64,000 nucleotides of DNA from Beroe forskalii (taxonomy: Eukaryota > Ctenophora > Nuda > Beroida > Beroidae), in the NCBI GenBank assembly GCA_011033025.1, contig WFMF01000106.1:248001-312000 (forward strand), given 5' to 3'. A model generated the notes under the pieces. It saw nothing but the letters and a program-made list of their open reading frames with translations, ran no database searches and was not told where the DNA came from. The position numbers and the translations under genes were made by a program. How positions within the stretch are numbered: the first letter of the stretch is position 1; each line of letters starts with the position of its first letter. Positions 45,001-53,911 of this stretch are shown piece after piece.

Positions 45001-48000
45001 AAAACATAGACTACAGAACGAAGAATTCGATGAGAAAGTGAATACAATGGGTTACGAACAAACAGCGTTGTATTGATAGCCCTTATTAAAACATAAAGCA
45101 ATATATTGTCAGCCACTATAAGAGCATGCAGCGTAGTAATGCTAGCCAATCAAACTCCGAGCTTGTTAATGCCAGCCAATCAAACTCCGAGCTTGTTAAT
45201 GCCAGCCAATCAAAGTGCGAGCTTGTTAATGCCAGCCAATCACATGATCCCACTTACTGAGTCTGCCCCAGTTGCTGACCCCCTCCATGTAGCCACTGAG
45301 GGAGGGGTAGAGCCGCTTAACTGGGTGCCGGGGTAATGTCTCAGCTGCATCACCAGAGACATCAGCATTAGCGGAAGAGACATCAACTTGATGCACATCA
45401 GGATACAGTGAAGCATCATTAGGGTTAACTTCACTCCTGACATCACCCCTCCAGACATCACCTCCTCCAATGTAATTACCAGTCGTGACATCGATTGCAG
45501 GGCAGATGAGGTGAGAGATGTCAGGGTCTGGCGATGTCTCGTCACCACACTCAGCAGCGACAAACCCAGCTAGGTTTGGTGTGGTGAATATTGGGAAAGA
45601 GAAGAGTATCATAGGGACACAGATTCAACAGAATGCATATAGCATCCTATAAGCAAGATAAACAAGAAAAAACCATCAATAGCAGCTCAAACTTATAAGT
45701 CAACCTGTTGGATAAAAAAAGTTCAGCTACTCGGTGAGCTATTTAGTTTACCAGTGTTATAACATTTTAATAACATTCTAATAACATTCTCATAACATTC
45801 TAATAACATTCTAATAACATTCTAATAACATTCTAATAACATTCTAATAACATTGAATCGTTATACCGTCAGTGTTCCGGTGAGTGTAGCAGTCATCATC
45901 TCCAGCAATGTGGTGATGGAACTTCCTCTCTGTTCTCCAGCCACTCACCAGATGCGCTAAAAACATAGCATTAATATACGAGAGTAACCACTCACCAGAT
46001 GCGCTAAAAACATGACATTAATACGGGAGTAACAACTCACCAGATGCGCTAAAAACATGGCATTAATACAAGAGTTATAACTTAACAGATGCGCTTAAAA
46101 CATAGCATTAATATACGGGAGTAACAACTCAAAAGTTACGCTAAAACAGGTTGCAAGCAACTAAACCATCTTTCTCCTATTTGATGGTAGCAGCGTATTT
46201 TATTATTATCATAAATATTAATATGGGAGTAACAACATTACCAAATGCGCTTGAAAACCAGGCATTATTTTAATGTAAAGACTCATCAATCCCACTTGGT
46301 GCTCAGAAGTGTACATTGTGTGCGCGACCGTACATTCTTAAAAAATAAATATATAATATCTGATCTAATCAGACAAAATTATGATTGCCTATTTCGAAGA
46401 GTACACAATGTCGAGATATGAAATCGAAAGAAAGACACACCACAAAGACGGAAAATAGTAGCGACCAGGATACTGATGCAATTACGCAATCAGTTCCTAC
46501 AAGCCTTACTGATAACATCAAACAAATGAGTACCCTGACTACCTTACATTAATCCAGGAAGATCTTACAGCACCAACGAGTTGTGATTCTACAATTGATA
46601 CCAGAAACAGCAACTCCAACTACCCCGATATGAACACTGAACAGGGGTTACGTGATTACATCATGTCTTATTATATGGGTCACCTCATAATTCCTATTGA
46701 AGTAATGCTCCTAACTCCACCTATCGATGCACCAGAGATGCACCCTGTGCAGGGTGCAGTCTTACAGGCCTGTAAGACTGCGATGAGACGACCGCACCAT
46801 TCTTTTACTCCGGGGCTGGCTATACTTTACACCAAAAAAAGACAAAAAAAACCGAAGAGCTAAAGGCTCTGGCGATGCTTCTGAACTCCTCTCTGCATCA
46901 AGTGAGAGAGGGGAAATGAAGCTTATCAGAGCGATGAGAAATCGGTAGAATTCAGATAGTGATAATTATAACAATATTAAAATATTCAAAAACACTATTC
47001 TAGTATTCTTTGAAGCTTCAAACAAACTAGATCAGAGGAATCAATCTTGAAATTGAACTCAATCCCAGCAGCAAAGCGGAACCTATACTCTACAATAAAT
47101 TTAGGAATAGGAATTAGACATCTGCATGATTGATGTGACCACAGTGGGACTGAGGGAGAGAAACATGAGAACTAGTTTCAATATGTGAACCGTGTTACAA
47201 GTTCCATGCGCAGATTCAACTTAGGATCAGAACATCTCAGATGAGACAAACTAAATCTGGCCAACAAAAGAAAAAATAGCTCTGATAAAACAGCCAAACT
47301 CCTTTCAGCATTATGTGAGAGAGGAAGGGCAGCTCATCAGAGCAACAACAGATTGGTAGAAGTCAGATAATGATAATAAAAATAATAATGATAATAATAG
47401 AATATTCAAAAACTATATTCTTTGAAGCTATAACAGAGTTCCTCGCCGGAATTGGTCAATCAAAAAAAATGAACTCAATCCCAGCAGCAAAGCGGAACCT
47501 ATACTCTACAATAAATTTTAGAATAGGAAATAAGGATTTAGACGACGTCGATACGATGCAGAATTCAACCGCACGATTGATATGACGACAGTGGGACTGT
47601 GGGAGAGAAACTTGTGAGAACTAGCTTCATTATGTGAACCGCGTTACAAGCTCCATGTGCAGAATTGTAACATATCAGATGAGACAAACAACACTGGACA
47701 GAAGCCCCATACCAAGTCCGAACAGCTCTCATGAAACAGCCGAAATCCTCTCAGCATTATGTGAGAGAGAGGAGGAGCAGTTCATCAGAGAAACTAGAGA
47801 TTGGTAGAAGTCAAATAATGATAGAAAATTCAGAAACAGACGGTTTTCTTTGCAGCTTGCAATACCACCAGACTATAGAATCAGAGTATAGACAGAATAT
47901 AGAATCAGCGTTCCTCGTAGAAACTATTCACTAAGGTTCTTTAAGGATGCAAGGTTCAATAATAGATCCACAACATTAACAGAAAAGATCAAAATGTCAT

Positions 48001-51000
48001 TGGATGAACCTAATTAGCTATCTGGAATATAGAGATGATATTTTATAAGTAGACTGCTCATTAATTTGAAATTTAGAAGAAAGCGAAAGATAATAGGTAA
48101 CCGTACCCTATGCCCACAGTCGCGTTTGCCCACAGTCCTCTATGCCCACAGTCCTCTATGCCCACTAGGAATTTAGTGGTCAATAAGGACCGTGGGCGTA
48201 CAGGACCCCAGTCCTATTTACCCACAGTCCTGTATGCTCACTACCAATACAACTAATTAGCATATCAATAAAGAGAGACTGGAACCTAGTATTCATTGTT
48301 AGCGTTGTTACAAGGATTCGTACTGGAAGATTGGCTATGGCTAGTATTGCTGATTAATAAAAGGGTGAAAAGAATTTAAAATAGACTCATCAGGCTAATT
48401 GCCATGCGTGAACATTGCTCAAGACGTGAAGTCCCTACTGCCTAAACCCTATCTCCTGAGGATTGAGGAAATGCAACCGGAGATACCGAAACAAGATTCA
48501 ACTTGCTCCCACAGCGCCACAAACTGCAGCTGACAGCTTCTCTGGTCGGTGTATGGCCTGCCATTCCTCCCAGTTCCTGATTTCATATCTGCATGGACAG
48601 AGTTGAAGACTACCCTGTTCAGTCTGCGTCCAATAGCTGCCATTTCCAAATACATTGCGTATTTCGAAAAGAACTGGATTTTCAACGCATCCTATCCTAT
48701 TGCCATGTGGAACGTCTCTTTAGCTGTTGAGTACGAGGAACCCAGGACAAACAACGCTTCTGAAGGCGGGAACAATGGACTGCTCGGATGTTCAAGTCGC
48801 AGCACCCGACCATCTGGACATTCATTGGGGAACTCCTTGCATATCACGGCGAGCAAGAGACGAAGTTCCTGCAGAGTGCAGTTGGATCAAGGAGAAAACC
48901 CGAATGAGCCCCAGAAACGTAAATGGAGAGAGCGCGAAGAGAAACTGAAACGTCTGGTTGATGAGTACGATCCATGCAGAAAACTTACATTCATTCATAC
49001 GATTTGGTTGTAACTATTCTTAAGGTTAAGTTATTTTTGGTAAATTTCAAGTTATAACGATTGCATGTATGAATCTTTAAAGTATTTCCTTATTTCAGAT
49101 TTTACTAGAAAATTACAGATGCATCAGAGACACTCCCTTTCCTATGCTAATCCATTATCAATCATTCGTGTGATGTAGTTTTTCGTATCGTACTCAAGTA
49201 TTCACTCTTTTACTGTATAAACAGACGCTTTCCCTTAACCTATCGCAATGAAAGAAAGCAATTACTCGATACATTAGTAAGGATTAGTCAGCAACGTGGC
49301 GTGTAATGTTAATTCAAAGCTGAAATGTAGGGTTATACTTGTTTATGCAACCACCTCATAGTGGGCAACGGCGACTGTGGGTAACGGAGTCGATTTGGTA
49401 CTCTATGACCACGATCAGTACTTGTGGTCATAGGGGACTGGTGGTCATAGGGGACCGTGGGCATACGGGACTGTGGGCAAACAGTACCGGAATCAAGATA
49501 ATAGAAACCACCTATGACTAAAACTAGTTAATAGGATAATTTATCAGGATCATTATGTTCTAAAAAACTTTTTTGAGAAGAGCGAGAGATATGAATCAGA
49601 GAATTGAATCATGCCTTATGATTAAACCAATTAAACTCGTTGGGAGATGACAGGACCGACCGAGTAATTCTTTGAAGGATAAAAATGGTGGATGTGCGAA
49701 ATTCCTGTTCGTTCTGATAACGTTTTGGGTTTCAACGTATCATAATTCGAAGCAACATACCTCTTTAAGAATTAAGCAATACCCCACCAAACGGAAGGAA
49801 CCGAAAAGATGTACCCGAGACGCACCACTCTACCACAGTGATAGAGCAACAACAAACCAGAGATTATAGACGCTTCTTGATCAACACCGGGAATTGGTAC
49901 TAGAGAGGTAATAGCTCTGATGTTACTGCCGAACTCCTTTCAGCATTATGTGAGAGAGGAAGAGCAGCTCATCAGAGAAACTAGAGATTGGTACAAGTCA
50001 GATTATAATAGAACATTCAGAAACAGACGGTTTTCTTTGCAGCCTGCAATACCACCAGACTATAGAATCTGTGTTCCTCACAGGAACTATTTCCTGAAGT
50101 TCCTACCCTCCGTCAAAAATAATAATAGATCCACAAAATGAATAGAAAAGATCAGAATGCCATTGCATGAACCTAAATAAGTTCAAAGGATTACATTATA
50201 CACAAGCAGCTGATTATTATCATTAGATACCTAACATTAGATACATACCCATCCAAATACTTCATGGAATATTATGATGTTGAAGACATGTTCATGTCAA
50301 CATGGTGATGTTAAGATGGTTCAAGAATAATAGCAGATGGTTCTCCAGAGACAGGACACGAAAACAGCAATGAAAGCTAAAAGAAAGGGGCCTGGCGAAC
50401 CCAATTAAAGCGATATTTTATATTTAAGTATCAATTATAAATATCTGCAAATTAATCAGAAAAATAGGATAATTATCAGTTTATTTTGATCAACCAATCA
50501 GCGGGCAGGCAGAGTGTATTCTGCGCTCTGATTGGATTTATGGTTATAACCATTGATTGGACCAAGAATAGAAGTAGGTGGTTTGTCAGAACAATACGTT
50601 CACATAACGAAAAGAAAAATCGATGGGGATATTCCTCGGTGCGAAACGGGCCTGGCCGAGCCCATTTAGCTCGATGTCAAAGCTATTTGCATAGCATTCA
50701 GGAATGTGACAAATATGATAGGCTTTAAATTATTACATCAATAAATGGATATATCTTGTGTTATTGGTTAACCAATCAGCGAGCAGTAACAGAGTATTAT
50801 GCGTGCTGATTGGATGACTTATTACCGTAGGGTGGTTCAACTGGTTTCATGAGCAGGAATTTCTCGGCCCAGGTATCCATGGCAAAGTTAGATCCGCAGA
50901 TCTTTATTGCTCTGTACTCCTCGAACTTGGAGGAGAAGTTCTGAAACAAATCGAACTTTTTAATTAAATTTAGAAGGATTTAACACAATTGAAAGAGGAT

Positions 51001-53911
51001 AATGTATGATTTATGAAAGAAGTTACTCTTCCCAAGAAAGAAGAAAAAATCTGGCAGAAGATAAATTGGAACTCGGCGCTAAGCTCGGAAATTGATTCCA
51101 GTAACCAACTTCGAATAGGTCTCTAGCAGAAGTCCACGAGTTGAATCAAATAAGAAAAAATATGAAATACTACACAGTTATACATAAACAGTTAAAGATA
51201 ATGCAAATATTTTAACCTATCCGCGCATACCTCAATCTCAATCTCGAGTCCGTTGACCCTGAGGAGATTGATAAACTGCACCCTCATGGTAGCAGTTTTA
51301 TCTGCCGATTCTCCCATCGACATTTCAGCCACGTCCTCCTTGTCCATGGGACGGGGGTCAGGATCAACTGGGAAACGGTTTGTAAGACAAGGCTTACTGA
51401 TATATTGTTGGAAGCAGAACAAGGCCTCGACCCAAAAGGGGCTTGAAAAAGTTCGGGAACATCTCTCTTTCCCAAAGTCCCTAGATGATGAACGTATTTC
51501 TCCGGTGCGTGAGGTAACGAAGACCCTTCAAGAGGCGAAATTCAAGCTCATATTCATGGGCGGGATTCCGTCAAATTTCCGGAATAAGCGTAATGCAGTA
51601 ATAAACGACCAAATGAAGAATGTTTTGATTTGTAACATCAAACAGTAAGTCAATATTGTCATTTAAACAAGGTAATTTAGTTTTTATTCAGAAAATTGGT
51701 ATTTTAGTATTAAGTGTTTAGCCCAATTCCGTTTTGTCATTAATCGGGCTTCACAAGACACAATCACTGGAAGACCAAATATGGAGACTACAGAAATTTT
51801 AGAAGAACAAAATACATAAAATATGGGCAATCCTTATTCAGATCCAAGAGTTCCAAGATGATAAAAATCAGAGAAAGTTTTCAAAATTTTCTTTTCATTT
51901 CAAATTTTTGTTTTCCTTTATATTGGCGAGATTTTTTTAAATTCTTTAAAAAAGATGTGTGGATATAAAACGCGCACACCGAAATTATTGCTGAGAAGGA
52001 TTTCTGGATGAAACCAGTAACAGCTGACAGGTTCAAAGTGTTAGATAACCATGGCTGTGCATCATGGCTGGGAACAGCGTATTCGACAGAAACTTGATCA
52101 GTAACTTGATTTATAGTTATCAGTATCACCATGCTTTGTTAGGCACTGTCTTTTTAGCATTCATCTTACCACGAGACCATTTAATATTACCACGAGACCA
52201 TATAATTTTTTCAACAAAATAAATTGCGTCGTACGTTTTTGGACACTACCAAAATATAATGGCAAATGTGTGGAATGACACATCTGATGCATTATTGAAT
52301 GGGGTGTTCGTATGGACGCGGACCTCTAACAGCAGGATTCAGCCGGAGAAATGAGCCCTCGAAGACGAAATAGGTAGTAGCAGTGACACAGTTCAGAAAT
52401 TGGGAAAGTTCCGGAATCGTCAACTTAGATACCATCAAGAGATACTATCAATAAAATCTAAAGATCAATTTTCTCTAACATTTAACTGATTGAATAGTAA
52501 TTATTGACAGTGATTATAATATACACTGATTTGTCATAAAGCGAGGTCTCAGGTCGGTGTATGATGGGTGACGTCATTAACTCACCATATCCTAAGACAT
52601 GACGTCATCTACTCACCGCATCCGGACGCTGGGTCCATGGTGGATTTGAGGGGTTTGTAAACGAGGACGAAGTCAACTTTCTTGTCTGACGTCCAGGGGG
52701 TGTACTTGGAGGTGGATAGGTTCGTCAAGACCTGTCCAATTGGGAAAATAAGGGGGTTAAAGAGGAAGAAGACCTGTCCGATAGAGGGAAGAAGTGGGGT
52801 TAAGGAGGAAGAAGACCTGCCCAATAGATGGAAGAAGGGGGTTAAGGAGGAAGAAGACCTGCCCAATAGATGGAAGAAGGGGGTTAAGGAGGAAGAAGAC
52901 CTGCCCAATAGATGGAAGAAGGGGGTTATTAAGGAGGAAGAATAACGTTTTCTGTCAGGGAAGAAGGGAGTGGGGTTAATATTACAATATCACAAACTAA
53001 CGTTCGAGAATGACTTTGAGAGATTTTCTGATTTATCCCCCGACAGAATATATGTTAGTTCAGTTGTTTGAGTTGTGTGAGACCGTTATAGAAAGACAAA
53101 ACGGGTGCTGCTACTTGTAACAAAGGAAATGTTCTTGATGACAATTGGAGCCGAAAAGCATATGGAGCAATAACCTCTCAAACATGACAGAAACAAAGAG
53201 AGTTGTAACCACCCATGCATCTGAGCACATAGACTATAGAGATTAAGAAACAAAAAGGTAATACTAATTATTTATCATTATTTATTGATATTTAAATTCT
53301 CTTATTCCAAAATTTGAGTTTGGACCTTGTTCTCAAATGGAATCAGCAGAAAAGGCCATATTATCAGCAGAAAAGAGCTATATCATATTATGTGCATATT
53401 CATGACCACAACAGCAACTGGAAGCATGGAAACATAGAAAATTTATTATGTAAGTTGTATGATCGAATTTATCATCGAATATCGTGTAAGAGAAGAAATA
53501 GAAAATATGTTGTGAGTACAGTCTATCATCAGACTAGGAATCGGTTCCGATAGGAAAAGGGTCCATCTTGCAAGGATTATTATCGTATGTCGAGATCCAC
53601 ATCGAGGCCAATGAGATATTTTAAATTTTACAGGAAGATAAGACGCTGAGTCTACGAGCTGAGTTAGAGATGCTAGCAAGTAAGATGCTTAGGACGCTCG
53701 AAAACCATGCGTATTGAGATTTGCGTCCATGCAATAATACCTGAATCGCGTGCCGTTTGTAGTTCCTCCGGATGGATTTCTTGGCGTGACGCCAGCGTCT
53801 GTCTGCGTCTGCCATGCTCTGTTGACTCGTGATACTGTGAATGTCTTCATCATCAGTGATAATGTTGCTAGGGAGGTTGCGAGGGAGGTTGCTAGGGAGG
53901 TTGCTAGACAT
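29882..53911 (-). CDS. Anoctamin (TMEM16) family gene, copy 2 (nearly complete)
   Basis: Inverted duplicate of the + strand anoctamin. Exons in gene order: 53911-53741 (ATG), 52731-52617, 51396-51231, 50940-50826, 45956-45867, 45569-45258, 42852-42732, 42518-42374, 41421-41231, 35750-35657, 34467-34302, 33919-33788, 33458-33262, 33038-32895, 32706-32566, 32330-32160, 32009-31865, 31719-31631, 31451-31256, 31099-31010, 30844-30502, 30281-30115, 30009-29882 (TAA). They sum to roughly 1180 codons, somewhat long for the family because of extra cytosolic exons. Splice phase closes at every junction except between 52617 (phase 1 out) and 51396 (phase 2 in), so a small exon there is missing or one boundary is wrong. 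Exons 34467 onward encode the same residues as copy 1, so both copies look functional. Confidence 0.93.
30115..30281 (-). CDS. Anoctamin copy 2, TM10 exon
   Basis: Same residues as 26868-27034. Confidence 0.95.
30502..30844 (-). CDS. Anoctamin copy 2, TM8-TM9 exon
   Basis: Same residues as 26334-26676. Confidence 0.96.
31010..31099 (-). CDS. Anoctamin copy 2, EYVDNIIQL exon
   Basis: Same residues as 26107-26196. Confidence 0.94.
31256..31451 (-). CDS. Anoctamin copy 2, TM7 and linker exon
   Basis: Same residues as 25740-25935. Confidence 0.94.
31631..31719 (-). CDS. Anoctamin copy 2, CAPGGC exon
   Basis: Same residues as 25466-25554, with a strong donor GAG|GTAAGG. Confidence 0.95.
31865..32009 (-). 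CDS. Anoctamin copy 2, TM5/TM6 exon, GT donor
   Basis: Same residues as 25142-25286, but the donor is a normal AAGG|GTAAAC. Confidence 0.93.
32160..32330 (-). CDS. Anoctamin copy 2, TM3/TM4 exon
   Basis: Same residues as 23695-23865. The next intron is only 150 bases here but 1.28 kb in copy 1. Confidence 0.94.
32456..32512. repeat. 11-bp tandem repeat AAGCCCACAAA
   Basis: Five units inside the intron between 32331 and 32565, right arm only. Confidence 0.95.
32566..32706 (-). CDS. Anoctamin copy 2, TM3 exon
   Basis: Same residues as 23368-23508. Confidence 0.92.
32895..33038 (-). CDS. Anoctamin copy 2, TM2 exon
   Basis: Same residues as 23023-23166; silent substitutions only. Confidence 0.95.
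33262..33458 (-). CDS. Anoctamin copy 2, TM1 exon
   Basis: Read base by base against 22598-22794: eight differences in 197 bases, all silent. Confidence 0.95.
33788..33919 (-). CDS. Anoctamin copy 2, QPINIVKNYFG exon
   Basis: Same residues as 22167-22298. Confidence 0.94.
34302..34467 (-). CDS. Anoctamin copy 2, FPLHAGGY exon
   Basis: Same residues as 21669-21834. Confidence 0.92.
35657..35750 (-). CDS. Anoctamin copy 2, FYNSSERSLM exon
   Basis: Same residues as 20597-20690. In this arm the acceptor and about the first 70 bases of the exon are repeated three more times upstream (35751-36240). Confidence 0.88.
35657..36240 (-). repeat. Four tandem copies of a 3' splice site with partial exon
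   Basis: Units of about 135-140 bp. Each has a pyrimidine tract, (C)TTAG or CCCTAG, and the exon start encoding AI(R)APFTYAKKCRFLGHSEP. Only the unit at 35657-35750 goes on to the full exon and donor; the other three break off after GAACC and run into the next pyrimidine tract. The left arm has one copy. Confidence 0.9.
36612..36730. repeat. Stem-loop element, copy B right
   Basis: Mirror of 20095-20212, with the ACGTACGT core kept. Confidence 0.65.
37664..37930 (-). pseudogene. Captured coding fragment inside the TIR element
   Basis: About 86 codons, ending with TAA after AVAAGKLL. It contains LSLAKFLKVEKIPESSFYRK, RRIAELMILDGPRFDYLVKQ and SDKINQQVLSDRCAEILKTD. The frame is open and the composition is that of a basic helical protein, not of the satellite around it. 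Family not recognised. It fuses in frame upstream to the 11-bp repeat peptide, so any expressed form would carry that tail. Confidence 0.6.
37931..39470. repeat. 11-bp satellite (NACTCCCGNNG)n
   Basis: Units alternate GACTCCCGGGG and TACTCCCGTAG. Because 11 is not a multiple of 3, every frame reads the same 11-residue cycle and several long overlapping ORFs (over 400 codons) appear on both strands. I treat these as artefacts. Confidence 0.95.
39777..39878. repeat. Stem-loop element, copy A right
   Basis: Mirror of 19289-19395; the GTACGTACGT core is more symmetrical than in the left arm. Confidence 0.65.
40982..41047 (-). CDS. Possible 66-base cassette exon, copy 2
   Basis: Counterpart of 18136-18201 with the same phases and open frame. 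Confidence 0.35.
41231..41421 (-). CDS. Anoctamin copy 2, WTTKLNNWFF exon
   Basis: Same residues as 17767-17957; only silent substitutions seen. Confidence 0.8.
41637..42275. mobile_element. 639-bp TA-flanked MITE
   Basis: TIRs begin CCTTATTGTAGGAAATTAAG and are perfect for 26 bp. Comparison with the empty site in the left arm (about 17505) shows a 2-bp TA duplication, as in Tc1/mariner-type insertions. A 65-bp block (AAGCACCATGAAATTAGG...) repeats near each end. No ORF. Confidence 0.85.
42374..42518 (-). CDS. Anoctamin copy 2, HHHHRIFDSSRY exon
   Basis: Counterpart of 17230-17374 with one residue change (His for Asn in the histidine run). Confidence 0.75.
42732..42852 (-). CDS. Anoctamin copy 2, poly-Glu exon
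   Basis: Same as 16890-17016 but with five Glu instead of seven (121 versus 127 bases), and two decoy acceptor copies upstream. Confidence 0.78.
42835..43005 (-). repeat. Triplicated acceptor of the poly-Glu exon (right arm)
   Basis: Three units on the minus strand, each with a pyrimidine tract, a CCAG and about 16 bases of exon start. Confidence 0.85.
45140..45246. repeat. 30-bp repeat after a donor site (right arm)
   Basis: Four units of the 30-bp repeat also seen at 15205; copy number differs between arms. Confidence 0.85.
45258..45569 (-). CDS. Anoctamin copy 2, variable cytosolic linker exon
   Basis: 312 bases versus 321 in copy 1. Differences: an added Ala (VAAECGD), SPDPD for SAEPD, NPND for NSND, VSSA for VPSA, and four residues lost from the DVS repeat. 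The frame is kept throughout, which supports coding. Confidence 0.75.
45765..45855. repeat. 11-bp tandem repeat (right arm)
   Basis: Mirror of the array at 14596-14680, with slightly different copy number. Confidence 0.9.
45867..45956 (-). CDS. Anoctamin copy 2, HLVSGWRTERKF exon
   Basis: Counterpart of 14495-14584 with identical length and residues. Four further tandem units with acceptor-like sequence lie just upstream in gene order (45957-46150). Confidence 0.7.
45940..46150 (-). repeat. Tandem copies of an acceptor plus exon start (right arm)
   Basis: Five units on the minus strand, ending TTTTTAG|CGCATCTG in three and in degenerate forms (TTTTAAG, TTTTAG|CGTAAC) in the outer two. The innermost is the real exon start at 45956. 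Confidence 0.8.
48097..49494 (+). mobile_element. Mutator-like element remnant
   Basis: 10-bp target duplication AAGATAATAG at 48087-48096 and 49495-49504; the left arm has one copy (about 12886). Ends are imperfect inverted arrays of TGCCCACAGTCCTCTA-like repeats. It holds a decayed transposase segment. Right arm only. Confidence 0.85.
48549..49013 (+). pseudogene. MULE-type transposase C-terminal fragment, frameshifted
   Basis: The first frame gives LPFLPVPDFISAWTELKTTL and later PRTNNASEGG, matching the conserved RTNN.(S/V)EG.. block of MULE transposases in invertebrates. The next part, typical HPTIWTFIGELL, is in a different frame (about 48775-48905), and the Lys/Arg/Glu-rich end KRKWREREEKLKRLVDEYD returns to the first frame. 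Two frameshifts make it non-functional. Only the C-terminal part is present. Confidence 0.75.
50826..50940 (-). CDS. Anoctamin copy 2, NFSSKFEEYR exon
   Basis: Same residues as 555-669 of copy 1. The following intron (45957-50825) is 4.9 kb here. Confidence 0.88.
51231..51396 (-). CDS. Anoctamin copy 2, N-terminal domain exon
   Basis: Counterpart of the exon at 120-285, encoding the same residues. In this copy the frame stays open further upstream (to beyond 51420), so the acceptor choice at 51396 rests on the closed frame of the other copy. Confidence 0.75.
51424..51648 (+). CDS. Antisense open frame of unknown function in anoctamin intron
   Basis: The + strand encodes KGLEKVREHLSF, then SLDDERISPVREVTKTLQEA and FMGGIPSNFRNKRN, ending near a GTAAGT (51646). 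The left arm edge (complement of 1-100) keeps the same frame with a 9-bp insertion and related residues, which suggests past coding in this direction. Family not recognised; possibly a captured exon or transposon piece. Confidence 0.35.
   Translation, partial: ASTQKGLEKVREHLSFPKSLDDERISPVREVTKTLQEAKFKLIFMGGIPSNFRNKRNAVINDQMKNVLICNIKQ
52569..52616 (-). repeat. Duplicated 5' splice-site region
   Basis: On the minus strand GGTGAGTAGATGACGTCA at the true donor is followed 35 bp later by GGTGAGTTAATGACGTCA. Use of the second donor would read through a TAG. Each copy carries the palindrome TGACGTCA. Confidence 0.8.
52617..52731 (-). CDS. Anoctamin copy 2, exon 2 (VDFVLVY motif)
   Basis: 38 codons containing KKVDFVLVYKPL, the hallmark that opens the anoctamin cytosolic dimerisation domain. 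Acceptor GGACAG|GTCTTG; donor TGCG|GTGAGT, phase 1 out. Directly upstream in gene order are four tandem decoy copies of the acceptor (52731-52950), and directly downstream the donor region is duplicated (52569-52616). Confidence 0.85.
52726..52960 (-). repeat. Five tandem 3' splice sites before anoctamin exon 2
   Basis: 42-bp units on the minus strand: CTTCTTCCATCTATTGGGCAG|GTCTTCTTCC and variants, four decoys and then the real GGACAG|GTCTTGACG. Each unit has a pyrimidine tract, CAG and the first five exon bases. Confidence 0.92.
53741..53911 (-). CDS. Anoctamin copy 2, first coding exon
   Basis: 57 codons from an ATG at 53911 to a CAG|GTATTA donor. It encodes an SNLP repeat (SSNLPSNLPRNLPSN), an acidic stretch ITDDEDIHS, then a basic segment RRWRHAKKSIRRNYKRHAIQ. 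It joins in phase 0 to the exon at 52731. An in-frame ATG also exists at 53956, so the start could be 15 codons further upstream. Cytosolic N-terminus. The counterpart in copy 1 lies left of the window. Confidence 0.65.

Larger units (their letters stand above)
46860..50141 (+). repeat. Four degenerate copies of the same block (right arm)
   Basis: Mirror copies at about 46890-46960, 47290-47400, 47731-47850 and 49920-50010. The Mutator-like element 48097-49494 splits the set. Confidence 0.55.
1..53911. repeat. Large imperfect palindrome (inverted duplication)
   Basis: Bases 1 to about 27600 match, in reverse complement, about 27600 to 51520 in the same order and spacing of exons and of many intron blocks. 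The left arm continues outside the window, so the true right end cannot be set; gene 2 extends to 53911. Exons are nearly identical, introns carry many substitutions, indels and arm-specific transposons. It is either a real inverted gene duplication or two divergent haplotypes joined tail to tail in assembly. Confidence 0.9.

Noticed and set aside
52682-52945. ORF with a 14-residue KEEEDLPNRWKKGV repeat on the + strand
   Set aside because: It is the complement of the multiplied 3' splice site; the 42-bp unit is a multiple of three, so the frame stays open by chance.
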